Notes under the pieces: generated by a model | The model's input: the letters and a program-made list of their open reading frames with translations, nothing else | Told to the model about the DNA's origin: nothing | Databases searched by the model: none | In this document: piece after piece, positions 29,151-39,102 of the stretch | How positions within the stretch are numbered: the first letter of the stretch is position 1 | Layout of the letters: each line of letters starts with the position of its first letter | Source: Campylobacter concisus | GTDB taxonomy: Bacteria > Campylobacterota > Campylobacteria > Campylobacterales > Campylobacteraceae | Direction: 5' to 3' | Length of the DNA stretch: 64,000 nt | Assembly: GCF_003048405.1 (NCBI RefSeq) | Contig: NZ_PIQS01000003.1 | Coordinates: 1 to 64,000, forward strand | Program-made: the position numbers and the translations under genes

Positions 29151-31104
29151 TTAAAATTTATTCTTTTTAACATCGGCTACTATCGTCTTAGCCATTTCAT
29201 CGATTTGGGCAGTGATTTCATTCGTTGAGCTCACGATATCAACATTTTGCTTTGTAATGCTATCTATCTGGCTTACACTTTGATTTATCATATTTATGCC
29301 TTCACTTTGCTCTCTGATGCTCTCACTCATCTCATTGATACTTTGAGTAAGTATATTTGCATTAGTTTCGATCTCGCCAAGTGACTTTTGGGTGCGCTCG
29401 GCTAGTTTTCTCACCTCGTCGGCAACTACGGCAAAGCCTCGTCCATGCTCACCAGCACGTGCTGCTTCGATAGCGGCGTTTAGGGCAAGTAAGTTAGTTT
29501 GATCTGCTATATCTCTAATAATAACGATGATATTTTTAATCTCTTCAGATTGTTTTATAACATCTACAGTCTTTTGGCTAATTGCACTCATTGAGCTACT
29601 CATTTGCTCGATCGCAGCAGCACTTTCCTGGAGAGAATTTGCTTGTGTGCTAGCACCTTGAGTTACTTGTTTCATTGATGCATCTAAATTTTTGGATTTT
29701 TCTTCTAAGAATTGTGCTTGTTTTAGGTTAAATGCAAGCATATTAGCTATCTCTTCGCCAAGCTCGTTTGTTACTAGTTCGACATTGCCTTTAGCATCCA
29801 AAATTCTTGAAGTAAAATCAGAATTTCTAAAATCATTAAAAGTTTTTTGGATCATATTTAAATCGCTACCGACTCTTTTTTCCAAAACATCTAGCATTTT
29901 ATTTAAGACATCTTTTAATTCAATTAGTTTTGGATTAGCTGGAACATCTACTATCCTTGCTTTTAAATTTCCATTTTCTATTGCCTTTGCAGTCTCAACA
30001 GATTGAGATACCACTCTAGAGTCTTGATCGGCATTGTCAAAAATTTTAGCAATATTATCATTTATTAGTTTACTCATTACGCCAAATTCATCTTTTGTTG
30101 TCACCTTTGAAACAACTGGCTCTTTTATCTCAAAATTTAAAAACCTAAAGAAACTAACCAAAGCATCTGTAATATTTTTAATCGGATTAAGCGATCTTTT
30201 TAGCAAGAAATATACAAATGCAGACAAGACAACTATAAATATAAAGGCTAAAATAATTTGAACTTTTAAAATAGGTAAAGTATGCGAGCTAAAGATATTT
30301 TGATCCATTGCTGTTATTGCCAACCAACCTTTATCATTTATCTCTAACATATAGGCATAGACATCTTCGCCTTTTGTATTTTTATATGCTATTAATCCAT
30401 TTTCATCAAATTTCTTTTCATTATATTGTTTTATCAGGCTTTTAGCGATCTCGTGAGGTTTACCGACTAATTCTTTATTTGGGTGCATTATAACGTTGCC
30501 ATTTTGATCTGTAACAAAAGCATAGCTGTACTCAGTCTTACTGATTTGCGATATATTATTGCTCAATTCCTCAATAGACGCATCTATGCCCGTAACTCCA
30601 ATATTTTTAATAGGTGCAGCAAAAGTTATAACCATCGCATTTAATGAAGCTGCCATGTATGGATCAGTATATACTTGGTTTATTCTCGGCTTTAGCTTGT
30701 TTATACCATCCTCTAACTCTTGGATCATATCCAGCTTTATTTTGCCCATTTGATCTAAACATAGCCCCATCCTCATATCCAGCATAAACAAGAGTGATCT
30801 CTTTTCCAGATATAGCTTTTGCTTGAGATAAAGCTAAATTTATACCATCAGCATTCATCGAGCCACCACTTTTCTCGCTTATCTTACTAAGAGTCTCAGC
30901 CATTTTTTCTATAGCATACTGATTATTAGTAAAAAAGCTATTTAGTGCGATTTTCACATCTTTTAAGATTTGCTTTTGAGTTTGTATTACTAACTCAATG
31001 GCTTTATCATGAGCTGTATTGTAGCTGGCTAAAGATATTAGTGAGAATGATATGAATAATGCCGGTATGAGCATTAAAGATATTTTGTTTGCAATTGATC
31101 GCAT
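29151..31104 (-). pseudogene. dCache-type methyl-accepting chemotaxis protein gene split by a frameshift
   Basis: The upstream part (from ATG 31104) encodes the signal anchor (about 8-28) and the first part of the periplasmic sensor domain, ending [21 protein letters not shown] and then a stop at about 30664. The downstream frame continues with [20 protein letters not shown], a second membrane helix, HAMP-like segments and the conserved MCP signalling hairpin ([21 protein letters not shown]). The break lies in a short TATATA tract near 30668-30673. One more AT pair would restore about 651 aa, close to the 655 aa of the intact tandem neighbour. Phase variation, decay or sequencing error are possible. 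The C-terminus ends VADVKKNKF like the neighbour. Confidence 0.8.
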
Positions 31105-31263
31105 TTACTTTCCTTTTACAAAAATTTTTAAGGTGCGATTGTATATTTTTTTATATTAAATAGTATTAAATAATATTAATTACAAAATAGTGATGTATAC
31201 ATTAAATAATAATTTTGAATTATTTTTTCATTTTAGATAGTTAAAGTAAGTGAGATAAAATTA

Positions 31264-31292
31264 GAATTTAGGGGAAGTAAACCCCTAAATTC
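31264..31292 (-). terminator. Terminator hairpin after the second chemoreceptor gene
   Basis: GAATTTAGGGG pairs perfectly with CCCCTAAATTC across a 7-nt loop, starting 10 bp beyond the stop codon. Confidence 0.75.
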
Positions 31293-31301
31293 GGTCTAAG
31301 A

Positions 31302-33269
31302 TTAAAATTTATTCTTTCTAACGTCAGCTACTATCGTCTTGGCCATATCGTCTATTTGGTCAGTAATTTCGTTTGTTTTACCAACAATATTAATATTTTG
31401 TTTTGTAATACTGTCGATCTGACTTACACTTTGATTTATCATATTTATACCTTCGCTTTGCTCTCTGATGCTTTCACTCATCTCATTGATGCTTTGAGCT
31501 AGAACATTTGCATTAGCTTCGATCTCACCAAGTGACTTTTGAGTTCGCTCTGCTAGTTTTCTAACCTCGTCGGCGACTACGGCAAATCCTCTTCCGTGTT
31601 CGCCGGCGCGTGCCGCTTCGATAGCGGCGTTTAGAGCAAGTAAATTTGTTTGATCGGCTATATCTCTAATAATAACGATGATGTTTTTAATCTCTTCGCT
31701 TTGTCTAGTTACGTCGCTAGCTTTTTGGCTAATGGCGTTCATAGAACTGCTCATCTCTTCTATAGCAGCCGCGCTTTCTTGGATAGAGTCTGCTTGCTTA
31801 TGGGCTCCGTCGGTTAGAGTTCTCATAGATTCTGCTAGGATTTTAGCTTTTTCTTCTAGAACCTGAGCTTCTTTTAAATTTTCCCTTAGCATATTGCTTA
31901 CGGCGTCGCCCGCGCTTTGAAGGCCTACTATCATATCTCTTAGATCGCTTTCAAGCTCCGGTTTTAGCTCTAGTCTAGGAGTGTAGTCGTTTTTATTGTA
32001 AGAAGCTAAAACTACGGCTATACCTTTTAAATTTTCAGAAATTGATGCAAAGAATTTATTTAGTAGATCTTTTAACTGAACTAAAGCCGGATTATTAGGG
32101 ACGGAGTTGATCTTAGCTCCCATGTGGCCTTTTATCATGAGATTTGCTATACCGTTCATCTCGTCTATTAAGGCGCTGTCTTTTTTAACGCCGTTAAGGA
32201 CTTTTTCTATATTCTCGTTAATAGATTCGCTCATTCTGCCGAATTCGTCTTGCGTAGTTACTACTAGCTTTTCCGGAGCGTTAGGGGTTTCGTAAGTGAT
32301 AAATTTAAACGCGTCTTCAAGCTTGGTTTGAATAGTTCTAATAGGACTAAGAGATTTTTTAAGAAGAGTAAATACGATAGCCGAAAGTATGACTATAAAA
32401 GCTACGGCTAGAATTATTTGAGCTTTTAATAAAGGCAAGGTATTAGACGAAAAAGTATCTGCTCCGATAGCGGCTACGGCTAACCAGCCTTGGTCGTTTA
32501 TAGGAAGGACTTTGGCGGTTACGTTCTCGCCTTTATAGTTTGTATAGGGAATAAGTCCATTTTCATCAAATTTTTTAGCCGCAAAAGCCTCAGCAATATA
32601 TTTGCTAGCAGGAACGGTTTTACCAACATTGTTTGGGTCATTGTGCATTAGCATTACGCCGTCTTTGTTCATTAAAAAGACGTAGCCGTATTTTGTTTTA
32701 CCCATTTCGAGAATTTTTTTACTTAAAGTATCTATCTTTAAATCAAGTCCCAAAACACCAGCAAAATTTCCATTTTTATTTACAGGAGCGGCAAAACTAA
32801 CTACCAAAGCATTATATGTAGCTGCTAAATAAGGCTCGGTATAGATAGCACCATTTGCGCTCTTGGCTGCTTTGTACCAACCTCTGGTTCTAGGATCGTA
32901 GTTATCAGCTGGAGTCATTCTAGTGCCGTCAGACTGGAAAAAATGTCCATCGCTTTCACGTCCATAAAATACATAAGAAACTAGCGAGCTAGCGTTATCT
33001 TTTTGCATTTTTGTTTTTTCTATATACAAGTCATCATTATTTGGTGTATTTTCTATGTCTGAAGCTAACTTTTTGGCTACACCTAAATATTCTTCAAAAA
33101 AAGAATCCGTAGTGGCTTTGATGTCACTTAGAATCTGTTCCTGGGTCTGGCTGACCAACTCTACTACCTTACTTTCCGCTGTATAGTAGCTGACTGCTGA
33201 AATAGCAGCAAACGAAATAACTAGCAATGAGATGATAATCATCGCTATCTTTGAAGTTATGGACTTCAT
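31302..33269 (-). CDS. Methyl-accepting chemotaxis protein with dCache sensor
   Basis: 655 aa. Membrane helix at about 9-29. Double-Cache periplasmic domain (about 35-275) with the [12 protein letters not shown] and [21 protein letters not shown] signatures that in this class often bind amino acids or organic acids. Second helix (about 282-303), HAMP-related linker (about 305-440), and cytoplasmic signalling domain with [48 protein letters not shown]. No C-terminal pentapeptide for CheR/CheB docking is evident. The signalling half is nearly the same as in the split neighbour, so the pair is a tandem duplication. The ligand is unknown. Confidence 0.93.
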   Translation of the reverse strand: MKSITSKIAMIIISLLVISFAAISAVSYYTAESKVVELVSQTQEQILSDIKATTDSFFEEYLGVAKKLASDIENTPNNDDLYIEKTKMQKDNASSLVSYVFYGRESDGHFFQSDGTRMTPADNYDPRTRGWYKAAKSANGAIYTEPYLAATYNALVVSFAAPVNKNGNFAGVLGLDLKIDTLSKKILEMGKTKYGYVFLMNKDGVMLMHNDPNNVGKTVPASKYIAEAFAAKKFDENGLIPYTNYKGENVTAKVLPINDQGWLAVAAIGADTFSSNTLPLLKAQIILAVAFIVILSAIVFTLLKKSLSPIRTIQTKLEDAFKFITYETPNAPEKLVVTTQDEFGRMSESINENIEKVLNGVKKDSALIDEMNGIANLMIKGHMGAKINSVPNNPALVQLKDLLNKFFASISENLKGIAVVLASYNKNDYTPRLELKPELESDLRDMIVGLQSAGDAVSNMLRENLKEAQVLEEKAKILAESMRTLTDGAHKQADSIQESAAAIEEMSSSMNAISQKASDVTRQSEEIKNIIVIIRDIADQTNLLALNAAIEAARAGEHGRGFAVVADEVRKLAERTQKSLGEIEANANVLAQSINEMSESIREQSEGINMINQSVSQIDSITKQNINIVGKTNEITDQIDDMAKTIVADVRKNKF

Positions 33270-33477
33270 CTTTCCTCCTTTAAAAAGTTAAAATCACTTT
33301 AATTTATCGAAAAAGAATTAAAATTAGTATTAAATTTACTCTCTATTTAATGCTTTTTAAAAATTAATAAAGACATCTTGACAATTAAAAATTTTTGAAT
33401 AAATTTTAGATCAAAAAATATCATTAAATAAGCTAGTTTTATTTTTTATTCTTTTGCTAGACATAGAGTATAAATTT

Positions 33478-33900
33478 TTACTTGAAAATCAATAAAATAA
33501 CGCCTAAAATAATAAGGCAAATGGCTAAAATTTCTTTTAAATTTAACCTCTCACCAAGAAAGATGACAGCCAAAATAATAGCAAGCACAACGCTAAATTT
33601 ATCAACCAAAGCCACTTGATAAACTTTGCCTGCCTGCATAGCTTTAAAATACATAAGCCAAGATAGTCCAGTAGCTATGCCACTAAGTATGAGAAAGAGC
33701 CAGTTTTTATGACTTAGAGAGCTTAATGGCTGCCATTTTTTAGCCACGCTTAAAAGCAAAACAAGCATCAAAATGACAACGATCGTTCTTATAAATGTCG
33801 CAAAATCGCTGTCGATGTCCTTTACGCCAAGCTTTGCAAAGATCGCTGTAAGTGCAGCAAAAACAGCCGAAAGAGCTGCGTAAATAAACCACTCTGGCAT
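33478..33900 (-). CDS. Half-size EamA/DMT-family membrane transporter
   Basis: 140 aa with about five membrane helices and a single EamA module (FAALTAIFAKLGVKDIDSDFATFIR at the front, VFLGERLNLKEILAICLIILGVILL at the end). Most EamA proteins carry two modules in about 300 aa, so a dimer is expected. The substrate is unknown. It stands alone between the chemoreceptor and the Dyp peroxidase genes. Confidence 0.85.
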   Translation of the reverse strand: MPEWFIYAALSAVFAALTAIFAKLGVKDIDSDFATFIRTIVVILMLVLLLSVAKKWQPLSSLSHKNWLFLILSGIATGLSWLMYFKAMQAGKVYQVALVDKFSVVLAIILAVIFLGERLNLKEILAICLIILGVILLIFK

Positions 33901-33909
33901 TTTTATTTA

Positions 33910-33947
33910 AAATTTAAAAGGGCAAGTTGCCTCACCCATTTAAATTT
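33910..33947 (-). terminator. Hairpin after the Dyp peroxidase gene
   Basis: AAATTTAAA and GGG pair with CCC and TTTAAATTT around a core that can pair as GGCAA/TTGCC. It overlaps the stop codon of the peroxidase gene. Confidence 0.5.
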
Positions 33948-34869
33948 AGCCCTCATAATCGCTTAACATATCAACTGTTGGCACAAAATATAAGGCACCA
34001 GTTACTGGTGTACTAAAGTCAAGCAACCTATCTGAATTGCCCTTTGGCTCGCCGATAAACATCTTTTTAAGCATAAGCTCAACCGTTGAAAATGTGCTCG
34101 CATAAGCGATGAAGTAAGTGCCAGTTTTACTACCTTCAGTAAATGGCATATTGCCACGCACGACTTTTTTATCGTCTCCTACGTTTGCAGCGGCTGAGTG
34201 TGAATTTGTAGGTTTTACATCCTCGCTCATCTCGATGTCAAGCTCTTTTGAGCGGCCTATTACCTTTTCTTGCTCGCTTACGCTTGTAGCGTTCCACTCT
34301 TTCATATTATGAAAGTATTTTTGTACAAAAACGTAGCTACCGCCTTTAAATTTAGCGTCCTCATCGCCAACTTTAGCAAAGAAGTCTCTCTCCTCGCCCT
34401 CAGGATTTTCAGTGCCATCAACAAAGCCTATTATCGCCCTACCGTCATGATACTTAAAGCCTTGCGTCTCGTCTGTAAGCTCTGCAAATTTAAAAAGTAC
34501 AGACTTTATCGCTTGAGCCATATCGAAGCAATCGGGCGCATTTAAGGCGCGGATATGGATATGAATATCGCCCTTTGTGCTAACAGCCTCGTGTTTATCA
34601 CCTTTGATCGCTTTAAAATTTACAAGCTCTTTTGGCAATTCTTTTGAAATTTCAAGCTTTTTCCAAGCATCATGACCCACACCAAGAACGCAGTTTACAT
34701 TTTCATTTGCGCCAAATCTGATCTTGGCAGTTTTATTTAAATTTACAACCAAGGTGCAAAGCTCGGCAAAACCCTCTTTACAAGCCTTTTTGTCAGCTGT
34801 TAAAACCCATGTTTGAAATACTGTGTTGTTGCCTGGTGTCTGCGTGACTTCCTGTGAATTTACGCTCAT
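33946..34869 (-). CDS. Dye-decolourising (Dyp-type) heme peroxidase
   Basis: 307 aa cytosolic heme peroxidase. The family motif GFVDGTENP carries the distal Asp D151, the proximal heme ligand is H224 in TNSHSAAAN, and the distal Arg is R238 in VVRGNMPF. No Tat or Sec signal and no encapsulin-targeting tail is apparent, and no encapsulin gene is adjacent. The physiological substrate is unknown; peroxide defence is likely. The DUF4230 gene lies 20 bp upstream and may be co-transcribed. Confidence 0.93.
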   Translation of the reverse strand: MSVNSQEVTQTPGNNTVFQTWVLTADKKACKEGFAELCTLVVNLNKTAKIRFGANENVNCVLGVGHDAWKKLEISKELPKELVNFKAIKGDKHEAVSTKGDIHIHIRALNAPDCFDMAQAIKSVLFKFAELTDETQGFKYHDGRAIIGFVDGTENPEGEERDFFAKVGDEDAKFKGGSYVFVQKYFHNMKEWNATSVSEQEKVIGRSKELDIEMSEDVKPTNSHSAAANVGDDKKVVRGNMPFTEGSKTGTYFIAYASTFSTVELMLKKMFIGEPKGNSDRLLDFSTPVTGALYFVPTVDMLSDYEG

Positions 34870-34889
34870 TTTTTCTCCTTTTTAAAGTT

Positions 34890-35585
34890 TTATGCAATAT
34901 TTTCTAAATTTAGTTGTGAGCTGATCTGCTCATCATTATCGTCAAAAATAAACTCAACTTTGTTTGCCCCAAAGCTCTTTGCGATCGCTTCAAGCGTATC
35001 GCGAGCTGATTTATGAATTTTGCTTTGAAGCTGCGAGATAAGGCGAACGCTCATCTTTTTGACTTCGTTTCTAGCTTCTTCTATTAGTCTATTTTTATCT
35101 TCTTCTGTAAAAGTGCTACCAAAAAAGCCATTTAGCGAGTCAGGCAGTAAAAATGGTATAAATTTGCCGTTTTTCTCATCGTAAAATTTCATATCGGCGA
35201 TTGAGAATTTATACTTGCAAGGAGGCATTTTTATCTTATAGCTAGAGTTTGCGATCTGCGTGATCTCGAGCTTTGGGCTAGTTAGATCGTATATGAAATT
35301 TATCTCAAACTCAAATATCATCGAAAGCTTCTTCTCGCTTATAAGCCATCTTAGATACTCTTTGCCAAAATTTCCAAACGCATGATCAGTTTTTGTGACG
35401 ATCTCTTTGCTATAAACTTGAAAAACAGATAGCTCGCCGATGCTTTTTAGCTGTGAAATTTCAGTGCTGACTGAGAGATTTTCGCTATCATCTTTTGCCT
35501 TTTTTAACGCCTTATTTGACCTATAAAATGCAAATGCCAAAACAGCTAGTAAGATAGCTAATATCAAATTTGCATATTCGCTCAT
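34890..35585 (-). CDS. DUF4230 family membrane-anchored protein
   Basis: 231 aa with one N-terminal membrane helix (about 5-22). A soluble domain starts with LKSIGELSVFQVYSKEIVTK, the typical opening of DUF4230, and includes FEFEINFIYDL. A charged helical C-terminus follows. Function unknown. It is upstream of the Dyp peroxidase with a good ribosome binding site (AAAGGAGAAAAA). Confidence 0.82.
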   Translation of the reverse strand: MSEYANLILAILLAVLAFAFYRSNKALKKAKDDSENLSVSTEISQLKSIGELSVFQVYSKEIVTKTDHAFGNFGKEYLRWLISEKKLSMIFEFEINFIYDLTSPKLEITQIANSSYKIKMPPCKYKFSIADMKFYDEKNGKFIPFLLPDSLNGFFGSTFTEEDKNRLIEEARNEVKKMSVRLISQLQSKIHKSARDTLEAIAKSFGANKVEFIFDDNDEQISSQLNLENIA

Positions 35586-35865
35586 TTTTTCTCCTTTAAA
35601 GCTTGCTATTTTAGCTTAAATTTGTAAAGCAAAGGTGAAATTCTACTTTTATTAAAAATTATATTTAAATAATTGTTTTAAAGTAAAATCGTAATTAATA
35701 ATATTTAAGTGATATTATCTTGATCATTTTTTCATATCTTATAGTAAAAATAGCGTAAAAAAGGGATTATTAAAGTAAATTTTTATCATAAATTTTAATA
35801 TTTTAATTAATAATTTATTTTAAGAATATTACAATCTATTTAAATTTTATGCAAAAGGATAAGAT

Positions 35866-38800
35866 GTGAAAAGATCCATTTTAAACAAAAAATGTATTTT
35901 GATAAGCGCGGCTTGTTGTACTCTTTTGTTTGCAAATTCACTAAATGCTAACGATCAAGAAAGTGGCAAATTTGGTGACATAAGTAGCTGGGAGAGCACT
36001 GAGTATAAAGCATACTGGGGACTAAAGCGTATCAATGCAGCTATCGCATATGCTCTTGGAGTGACGGGCAAAGGTGTGACGCTTGGTGTTATGGACTCTG
36101 GCGCATTACTTAGCCACCCTGAACTTAGTGACGGTAGGATAAGCGCACTAAAAATTTCTGGTAGCTACTACAAAGACGGACAAAAATATCCAGATACTGA
36201 GCACGGCAACTCTCCTTTTTTAAAAAAGGGAAGCACTGATAAAAATAGAGCTGACTTTGGCGACTTTAAAAAAGGTGATAAATTTGAAGCTGATGGCAAC
36301 TGGATCGCTGGTGTAAACGACTCGCACGGCACGCACGTAGCTGGCACAATTGCTGGCTCAAGAGATGGTAAAGGGATGCATGGTGTAGCATTTGACTCAA
36401 AACTTATAGTAGGAAATACTGGCGGAACAGATGGTATGACATATGGACCAAGCCAAGACTACAACTTCTTTTTAGCATCTTATGAGGGACTAGCCAAAGG
36501 TGGTGCAAGAGCTATAAATAATAGTTGGGGTTCAAACCGCAAATTTTATAAAGCTTACGAGGGGGCAACTGGATTTGATGGCGGCAATAGCTTAGATATA
36601 AAAGACCTTGACGCAGCCTATAAAAGCTACTATCCATTTGTCACAAATGGTAAAAATTTCATGGATGCCGCTTATAAAGTCGCCAAAAAATACGGCATTA
36701 TTCAAGTCTTTACTGCCGGAAATAGAAATGGCATGAAAGAGTCATACACAAGAGCAATGCTTCCATATTTTCGTCCAGATGCTGAAAAATACTGGATAAA
36801 CGTCACTGGAGTGACAGATGGCGATGCACAACATTTTAACACCGCAGGACACTCAAAATGGTGGAGTATCGCAGCACCTGGTAAAAGTATAAAATCAAGC
36901 ACGGTTGATCCTAAAAATGGAGAGGCTGGTTACGAGAGCTGGGATGGTACATCAATGGCAGCTCCACACGTCACTGGCGCACTTGGTCTTGTCATGCAAA
37001 GATATCCATATATGAGCAACTCTCAAGCAAGAGATGTTTTACTAACTACCGCAAGACAAGTTAGAGATGAGTTTAAAAAGCCAGCCGATACAAGAAAAAT
37101 TTCTGGCTTTACTGCGCCACTTGGTGTACCTGATGAGCGCTGGGGCTGGGGAGCACTTGATATGTCAAAGGCTATGTTTGGGCCAGGACAGCTACTAGGT
37201 GTATTTGATGTAAGTCTAGACACGGACGATCTTTACTCAAATAATATCAGCGATGTAGCTATAAAATACAGAAAGACTGAAGATGAAGCAGAGGCGCAAA
37301 TTTGGGCTAATCGCAAGGCTGAGCTTGAGAAAATGTCAAATTTAACAGCCGAGCAAAGGGCCGAACTTGATATAGGCAATGCTAGAGAAAAAGCAAGAGA
37401 GCAAAGAGCGAGCGAGGGCTATGAAGGAACTCTTATCAAGAGAGGTCTAGGCACTCTAAAACTAGCAGGAACCAACTCATACACTGGCAAAACCATAATA
37501 AAAAGTGGCAAGATCACAGCACTAAATCAATCACTAAAGTCAAGCGAAGTAGTAGTTGAAAATGGTGGTACACTTGAGATTGTTAAAGAGATGAGCGTTA
37601 GAGAGATTGATAGAAATAAATTTTCTCAAAAGCTATCTTTTAAAGATGTAACTAGAAAAAGTACAAATGACACAGTAAAAGCTACTATAAAAACAGGCGG
37701 TAGTTATATCATCTCAAATAACGCAGCAAATTTAAATCTAAATTTTGAGAAGAACTCTATTATAGATATAAGTGAGCCAGATGTAGATGTCATGAAAAGA
37801 CTATATGATGATAGCTCAAAGGCAAAAACTTACGCCGTAACTGGAAATTTTAGTGGCTACAACGATACCATCTCAAAAAAATACGCATTTTTTGACCTTA
37901 CTAGAAATTATAGTGACAACAAGCTAGAGCTAACACTAAAAAAATCAAAAAATACAATAACAAGTATAGCAGCTAGTGACAACCAAAAAAGAGTAGCACA
38001 GCTCATAGAGAGTACAGCCAGCAGACCAGCACTCCTTGCTTCGCCGTTTAGAAGTAGACCAGCAGTTATTACGAGTGATCTATACAGACACTTCATCTAC
38101 GCTACACCAAAAGAAGCAAGTGATACGCTAAAAACATTTGCAAATAATGCAAATTTAGCTCAACATAATGCATTTTTATTAGAAAATATTTTGCTCAAAA
38201 ATGCCATCATCAACCATGAATTTGATCCATTCAGTGCAAAAGCAATCGATGCAAGTGGCATGAAATTTTGGTCAAATACCATGGCTAATGCTATGAAATT
38301 TGATGATGTAAAAGCAAACTCATTCACTCAGCTTTTTGGATTTGACGGTAGCGTAAATGACGCTTTAACGCTTGGTGGTGTGCTTGGTGCCAGTAGTGAA
38401 AAAGTAAAAGAAGATGGCGAAAATGCTTACAAAACAAAAGGTACAAGTGTCGGTATCTACTCAAAAAGCCAAATTTCTAGCACAAAACTAGACCTCGGTC
38501 TCATATACACAAATGCAAAACGAAAAACACAAAATGGTGCTACAATCGCGAGCTTTTACTCAAATGAGCATGTAAAAAGCAAAGAAAAAGCACTTACTAC
38601 TTACGCAAATTTGGCACTAACTAGCTTTAAAAGTTCAACTTTCTCACTAAATCCTTATGTGGGCGCAAGCTATCTACGTATGAAAACTGATATTACCAGC
38701 CAAAATGTAGGGATTTTCAGAATGGATGTTGATGAAAAAGCTAGAAATTTAGGTGTATTTAGCATAGGTCTAAACCCTAGCGTACCATTTAGTCTTGGTA

Positions 38801-39057
38801 GCACAAAGATGAAATTCGAAGCTGATCTAGCCTACAATAGACTAGTTGGCGATACAAGACCAAATATCGGCGTAAATATCGCAAATGCTGGATACTTGGA
38901 GCTTGAAGGAAAAGAGGTGCACAATCTTGGCACAGCTAGCCTTGGTGTAAAAGCTAATGTTTATAAAAATATAAATTTAGGTTTATCTTACACAGGTGCT
39001 TTTGCTAAAGACGTGAAGTCAAACAGCATAAATGCAAAATTTGAAATTTTGTTTTAA
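35866..39057 (+). CDS. Subtilisin-like (S8) serine protease autotransporter
   Basis: 1063 aa type V secreted protein. Signal region about 1-28 (SAACCTLLFANSLNA). The S8 catalytic triad is D77 (GVMDSGA), H154 (DSHGTHVAG) and Ser near 363 (GTSMAAPHV), with the oxyanion Asn in INNSWGS. An autotransporter-associated repeat follows (GLGTLKLAGTNSYTGKT, near 525-545), then a linker and a C-terminal about 280-residue beta-barrel ending in FEILF with terminal aromatic Phe. The start is GTG at 35866 behind AAGGATAAG. It overlaps an ATG that is followed at once by TGA. The passenger is probably displayed or released outside the cell and may process host or self proteins. Confidence 0.93.
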   Translation: MKRSILNKKCILISAACCTLLFANSLNANDQESGKFGDISSWESTEYKAYWGLKRINAAIAYALGVTGKGVTLGVMDSGALLSHPELSDGRISALKISGSYYKDGQKYPDTEHGNSPFLKKGSTDKNRADFGDFKKGDKFEADGNWIAGVNDSHGTHVAGTIAGSRDGKGMHGVAFDSKLIVGNTGGTDGMTYGPSQDYNFFLASYEGLAKGGARAINNSWGSNRKFYKAYEGATGFDGGNSLDIKDLDAAYKSYYPFVTNGKNFMDAAYKVAKKYGIIQVFTAGNRNGMKESYTRAMLPYFRPDAEKYWINVTGVTDGDAQHFNTAGHSKWWSIAAPGKSIKSSTVDPKNGEAGYESWDGTSMAAPHVTGALGLVMQRYPYMSNSQARDVLLTTARQVRDEFKKPADTRKISGFTAPLGVPDERWGWGALDMSKAMFGPGQLLGVFDVSLDTDDLYSNNISDVAIKYRKTEDEAEAQIWANRKAELEKMSNLTAEQRAELDIGNAREKAREQRASEGYEGTLIKRGLGTLKLAGTNSYTGKTIIKSGKITALNQSLKSSEVVVENGGTLEIVKEMSVREIDRNKFSQKLSFKDVTRKSTNDTVKATIKTGGSYIISNNAANLNLNFEKNSIIDISEPDVDVMKRLYDDSSKAKTYAVTGNFSGYNDTISKKYAFFDLTRNYSDNKLELTLKKSKNTITSIAASDNQKRVAQLIESTASRPALLASPFRSRPAVITSDLYRHFIYATPKEASDTLKTFANNANLAQHNAFLLENILLKNAIINHEFDPFSAKAIDASGMKFWSNTMANAMKFDDVKANSFTQLFGFDGSVNDALTLGGVLGASSEKVKEDGENAYKTKGTSVGIYSKSQISSTKLDLGLIYTNAKRKTQNGATIASFYSNEHVKSKEKALTTYANLALTSFKSSTFSLNPYVGASYLRMKTDITSQNVGIFRMDVDEKARNLGVFSIGLNPSVPFSLGSTKMKFEADLAYNRLVGDTRPNIGVNIANAGYLELEGKEVHNLGTASLGVKANVYKNINLGLSYTGAFAKDVKSNSINAKFEILF

Positions 39058-39069
39058 TAGGTAAATCGT

Positions 39070-39095
39070 GCTCGCTACTTTAAATAGTAGCGAGC
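39070..39095. terminator. Bidirectional terminator between the autotransporter and ilvA
   Basis: GCTCGCTACT and AGTAGCGAGC form a perfect 10-bp stem with a 6-nt loop, between convergent stop codons. Confidence 0.8.
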
Positions 39096-39102
39096 CATTA
39101 AA

